NCBI RefSeq assembly: GCF_016889705.1
Contig: NZ_CP069526.1
Coordinates: 2,170,001 to 2,234,000, forward strand
Source: Amycolatopsis sp. FDAARGOS 1241
GTDB lineage: Bacteria > Actinomycetota > Actinomycetes > Mycobacteriales > Pseudonocardiaceae
Length of the DNA: 64,000 bases
Direction of reading: 5' to 3'
Part shown: positions 61,378-64,000 of the stretch, one piece after another
Numbering within the stretch: the first letter of the stretch is position 1
Layout: every line of letters starts with the position of its first letter
Notes under the pieces: generated by a model
Told to the model about the DNA's origin: nothing
Database searches by the model: none
Seen by the model: only the letters and a program-made list of their open reading frames with translations
Translations under genes and position numbers: made by a program

Positions 61378-62667
61378 TCACCGCAGTTCGCTGCCTCTCG
61401 TCTCCGGCAGCCGCAGCACGACGAGGAACGCGATCACCCCGGCGACCGCGACGTACCAGAAGAACGCCGTGGCCGCCCCGGCCGCGGAGAGCGCGTTGAG
61501 CACCAGCGGCGCCGTCCCGCCGAAGACCGCGACGGTCAGGTTGTACCAAGCGCCGATGCCCAGCCCGCGCAGTTCGGTCGGGAAGAGCTCGCTCATGATC
61601 GCCGGCGTGAGTGCCGTGACGGCCGCGTAGAGCGCCAGCCCCACGCAGAACACCACGAGCAGCCCGCCGAACCCCGGCCCGACCAGGAACGACAGCGGCA
61701 CGATCACCACCGCCGTCACCCCGGACCACACCAGCATCTGCGGCTTGCGCCCGATCCGGTCCGACAGCGCGCCCAACGGGTATTGCAACGCCACGAACAA
61801 CGCAGCTCCGATCGACAACGCGAGGAACGCGTCGACCTCGTCCGCCCCGCGCGACTTCACCGCGAACGCCGTGAGAGCGCTGAAGAAGGTGTAGTAGCAC
61901 AGCGTCGCCAGCATCGTGATGCCGACGAGCTGCCCCACGGCCTTCGGGTGGCGTGTCAGCGTCGTCAGCAACGGCCGCCGCACGCGCCGCGCACTCTCCT
62001 GCTTCTGCTGGTACAGCTCGGTTTCCGTCAGGCTGCGGCGCAACCACAGCCCGGCGAGCCCGAGCACACCGCCGATCAGGAACGGGATCCGCCAGCCGAA
62101 CGACGCCAGCTGAGTCTTCTCCATCGTCCGCGCCAGCATGAACCCGAGCACGGTCGCGATCAGCACCGCGCCGCCCGTCGAGATGTAGAAAAACGCAGAG
62201 TACCGCCCGCGCCGCTCACTCGGCGCGATCTCACCGAGGTACGCCGACGCGTTCGACACCTCACCACCCACCGACAGACCCTGGGCCACGCGCGCGATCA
62301 GCAGCAGCGCCGGTGCCAGCCAGCCCACCTGGCCGAACGTCGGCAACACCCCGATCGCCAGCGACCCGCCCGCCATCAGCGCGATCGTCAGGATCATCGC
62401 GGGCTTGCGCCCGCGCAGGTCCGCGAACCGCCCGAGCAGCAGCCCGCCCAGTGGCCGGAAGAAGAACGCGAGCGCATAGGTGGCGAACGTGTTGATCAGC
62501 GCGAGCGCTTCGTTGCCCGACGGGAAGAACGCCCCGGCGAAGTAGATGCTGAACGTCGCGTAGATCGTCCAGTCGAACCACTCCAGCGCGTTGCCCATGC
62601 TGGCGGCCACCAGCTTGCGCACCGGAAGCCGGTGGCGGGTCCCGCGCTCGGCTGCCACCTCGGTCAT
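61378..62667 (-). CDS. MHS (metabolite:H+ symporter) family MFS transporter
   Basis: 429 residues with 12 hydrophobic segments. MGNALEWFDWTIYATFSIYFAG is the typical MHS start, and RPLGGLLLGRFADLRGRKPA is the MFS loop with GGEVSNASAYLGEIAPSERRG after it. The family, including ShiA and ProP relatives, imports organic acids or zwitterions with protons. ATG 62667 follows GGGGAGG. It lies 70 bp upstream of argS on the same strand. Confidence 0.9.
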   Translation of the reverse strand: MTEVAAERGTRHRLPVRKLVAASMGNALEWFDWTIYATFSIYFAGAFFPSGNEALALINTFATYALAFFFRPLGGLLLGRFADLRGRKPAMILTIALMAGGSLAIGVLPTFGQVGWLAPALLLIARVAQGLSVGGEVSNASAYLGEIAPSERRGRYSAFFYISTGGAVLIATVLGFMLARTMEKTQLASFGWRIPFLIGGVLGLAGLWLRRSLTETELYQQKQESARRVRRPLLTTLTRHPKAVGQLVGITMLATLCYYTFFSALTAFAVKSRGADEVDAFLALSIGAALFVALQYPLGALSDRIGRKPQMLVWSGVTAVVIVPLSFLVGPGFGGLLVVFCVGLALYAAVTALTPAIMSELFPTELRGLGIGAWYNLTVAVFGGTAPLVLNALSAAGAATAFFWYVAVAGVIAFLVVLRLPETRGSELR

Positions 62668-62710
62668 CTCGGCCTCCCCTTCGCGACGGAACGCTCCGGC
62701 GCTCTCACCT

Positions 62711-62756
62711 GAGAACCGCGCACTCGAGAACCGTGCACCGGAGAACCGTGGCACTG
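62711..62756. repeat. Three tandem 15-bp repeats
   Basis: GAGAACCG begins at 62711, 62726 and 62741, exactly 15 bp apart, each followed by a near-copy of YGCACYS. They lie upstream of the MHS transporter gene. Confidence 0.75.
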
Positions 62757-62863
62757 CCCGCCGCGGCGTGGGTAGCTACCGAAGTGCGTTCCTGTCCTGT
62801 GAGGGATGACCGCGTTCCCGATCGTCCTCGCCGTTGGTGCGTTCGGCGCCGGCCGGGCGGCCG

Positions 62864-64000
62864 TCAGGACGTACTGGCCAGCGCGAAGGGCAACACCCCC
62901 TTCGCGCCCGCCTTGCGCAGGAGGCGGGCCGCCAGCGTCATCGTCCAGCCGGTGTCGATGACGTCGTCGACGAGCAGGATCGGGCCGGGCGTCGTGGCGA
63001 CCCGGGCCGCCACCTCGCCGGGAAGCGCCAGCCGGCGCCACAGGTCCGCGAGCCGCTGCGCGCTGTTGGCCTGCCGGGGCGGCGGACCCGGCGATTCCAG
63101 CGCCCCGAGGTGCTCGAGCCGGCCGATGGCCGCGAGCCGGGCGGCGAGGCTCGACACGAGCTGCGGCCGCGTCGCCGACGGAATGGTCACGACCGCAGTC
63201 GGCCGCTCCGCCCACTGCCACGCCGCGAGCACCTTCACGCACGCCTGGAACACGGCTTCGGGTACCTCACCGTCGAGGGAGCCCGTCCCGACGAGTTCCC
63301 GCAACCGCCCGCCCCAGCCGACGTCGGTGAGCCGGCCGAGCGCCTGGCCCGGCTCGGCCTGGTCGCCGGTGGGGATGCGGCCCGACAGCGGCACGTCGAG
63401 CGACTTCATCCCGGTCGGCCACATCTTGCGCGGCGCGACCTCTACGCCCGGCCGGTCCAGCCGCTCGCGCGTCGCCCCGGCGACCTCTTCGGACACGCCC
63501 GTGTCCCAGTGGCGGCCGGTGCAGTTGTCGCACCGCCCGCACGGCGCGGCCTCCGGATCGTCGAGCTGGCGGCGCAGGTACTCCATGCGGCAGCCGGTGG
63601 TCGTGAGGTAGGCGAGCATCGCGTCCTGCTCGGCTTGCCGGGCTTTGGCGACGCGCGCATACCGCTCGCGGTCGTATTCCCACTGCTCGCCGGTGCTCTC
63701 CCAGCCACCGCGCACGCGCCGGACCGCACCGTCGACGTCGAGCACCTTAAGGACCATCTCCAGCCGCGAGCGCGACAGCTCTACCGTCGGCTCCAGTGCG
63801 GCTGTCGACAGTGGACGGTCGGCGTAGGCCAGCGAATTGAGCACTTGCGTCACCCGCAGCTCGTCGGGGAAGGCGAGCGAGCCGAAGTACGCCCAGATCG
63901 CCTTGTCCTCGCGCCCGGGCAGCAGCACGACCTCCGCGCGCTCGACCCCCCGGCCCGCGCGCCCGACTTGCTGGTAGTACGCGATCGGCGACGACGGCGC
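62864..64000 (-). CDS. RecQ family DNA helicase, C-terminal part with a phosphoribosyltransferase domain (5' end off the window)
   Basis: At least 379 residues; the start lies beyond base 64000. The visible part begins at helicase motif VI (YYQQVGRAGRG), followed by LLPGREDKAIW. The RecQ zinc-binding region has CRMEYLR and CGRCDNC, with further winged-helix-like sequence. The last ~120 residues carry a phosphoribosyltransferase-like site, ILLVDDVIDTGWTMTLAARL, followed by AGAKGVLPFALA. RecQ unwinds DNA in repair; the PRT domain is a known actinobacterial fusion whose role is not clear. It stops 196 bp before the MHS transporter start. Confidence 0.9.
   Translation of the reverse strand, partial: APSSPIAYYQQVGRAGRGVERAEVVLLPGREDKAIWAYFGSLAFPDELRVTQVLNSLAYADRPLSTAALEPTVELSRSRLEMVLKVLDVDGAVRRVRGGWESTGEQWEYDRERYARVAKARQAEQDAMLAYLTTTGCRMEYLRRQLDDPEAAPCGRCDNCTGRHWDTGVSEEVAGATRERLDRPGVEVAPRKMWPTGMKSLDVPLSGRIPTGDQAEPGQALGRLTDVGWGGRLRELVGTGSLDGEVPEAVFQACVKVLAAWQWAERPTAVVTIPSATRPQLVSSLAARLAAIGRLEHLGALESPGPPPRQANSAQRLADLWRRLALPGEVAARVATTPGPILLVDDVIDTGWTMTLAARLLRKAGAKGVLPFALASTS

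Noticed and set aside
1..64000. CRISPR arrays, tRNA and rRNA genes
   Set aside because: I saw no regularly spaced repeats of 25-40 bp and no tRNA or rRNA sequence on either strand by eye; a tRNA scan would be needed to exclude a missed tRNA.

Overview
This window is high-GC actinobacterial chromosome, most likely Amycolatopsis or a close relative in the Pseudonocardiaceae. The evidence is the strong G/C third-position bias, the many GTG starts, the leaderless-type -10 boxes (TANNNT about 7 nt before the start) and the housekeeping backbone clpP1-clpP2-clpX ... valS ... folC-DUF4233 ... ndk ... rne-rplU-rpmA-obg-proB. The genus is an inference from gene content; no rRNA is present, and I saw no tRNA or CRISPR array.

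Layout. 1-3.1 kb: end of clpP1, clpP2, clpX and a small membrane protein. 3.1-9.9 kb: a Tat-exported esterase divergent from a carotenoid oxygenase over twin operators; fdhD divergent from an oxalate/formate-type MFS transporter plus a 45-residue companion membrane peptide; an ArsR-like regulator overlapping an MFS exporter. 9.86-12.54 kb: a mobile-element nest, with an IS110-family element inserted inside an already rearranged IS481-family element, which itself sits between the convergent stop codons of the MFS exporter and a GntR gene. 12.5-20.6 kb: GntR, VOC and SDR genes, an LCP cell-wall ligase, VanZ, an FdhF/YdeP-type molybdopterin oxidoreductase, and a MarR-MFS pair. 20.9-24.9 kb: a membrane protein coupled to a self-sufficient CYP102-type P450-reductase fusion. 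25-28 kb: valS.

28-43.6 kb: accessory genes lie between valS, folC, ndk and rne, and many carry single-base frameshifts (EamA, Lrp, LysR, alpha/beta hydrolase, methyltransferase, NUDIX, phosphodiester glycosidase/metallophosphoesterase). A decayed PhoD-type phosphatase lies just upstream of ndk. The housekeeping genes in the same stretch are intact. This pattern means either real decay or local sequence error. An epoxide hydrolase, with a 30-codon ORF translationally coupled in front of it, is divergent from a CGNR zinc-finger regulator over repeated operator-like sites.

43.6-51 kb: an ABC-2 exporter (ATPase plus two permeases, all overlapping), a secreted Asp-box propeller, a LuxR-type regulator and a lipobox-bearing subtilisin. 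51-58.1 kb: rne, rplU, rpmA, obg and proB. 58.1-64 kb: an SDR lacking the usual Tyr/Lys, a remnant of an FAD monooxygenase, argS (possibly a second copy), an MHS-family transporter and the C-terminal part of a RecQ helicase fused to a phosphoribosyltransferase domain.

Functional links visible here: FdhD, the formate/oxalate-type transporter and the YdeP-type enzyme form a scattered formate/molybdoenzyme theme. Several regulator-target pairs have recognisable palindromic operators in their intergenic spaces. I do not see a clear undescribed defence or biosynthetic system. The most unusual signals are the nested IS110/IS481 structure with a candidate bridge RNA, the CYP102 lacking the fatty-acid anchor residues beside a membrane partner, the epoxide-hydrolase leader ORF, and the run of frameshifted genes.
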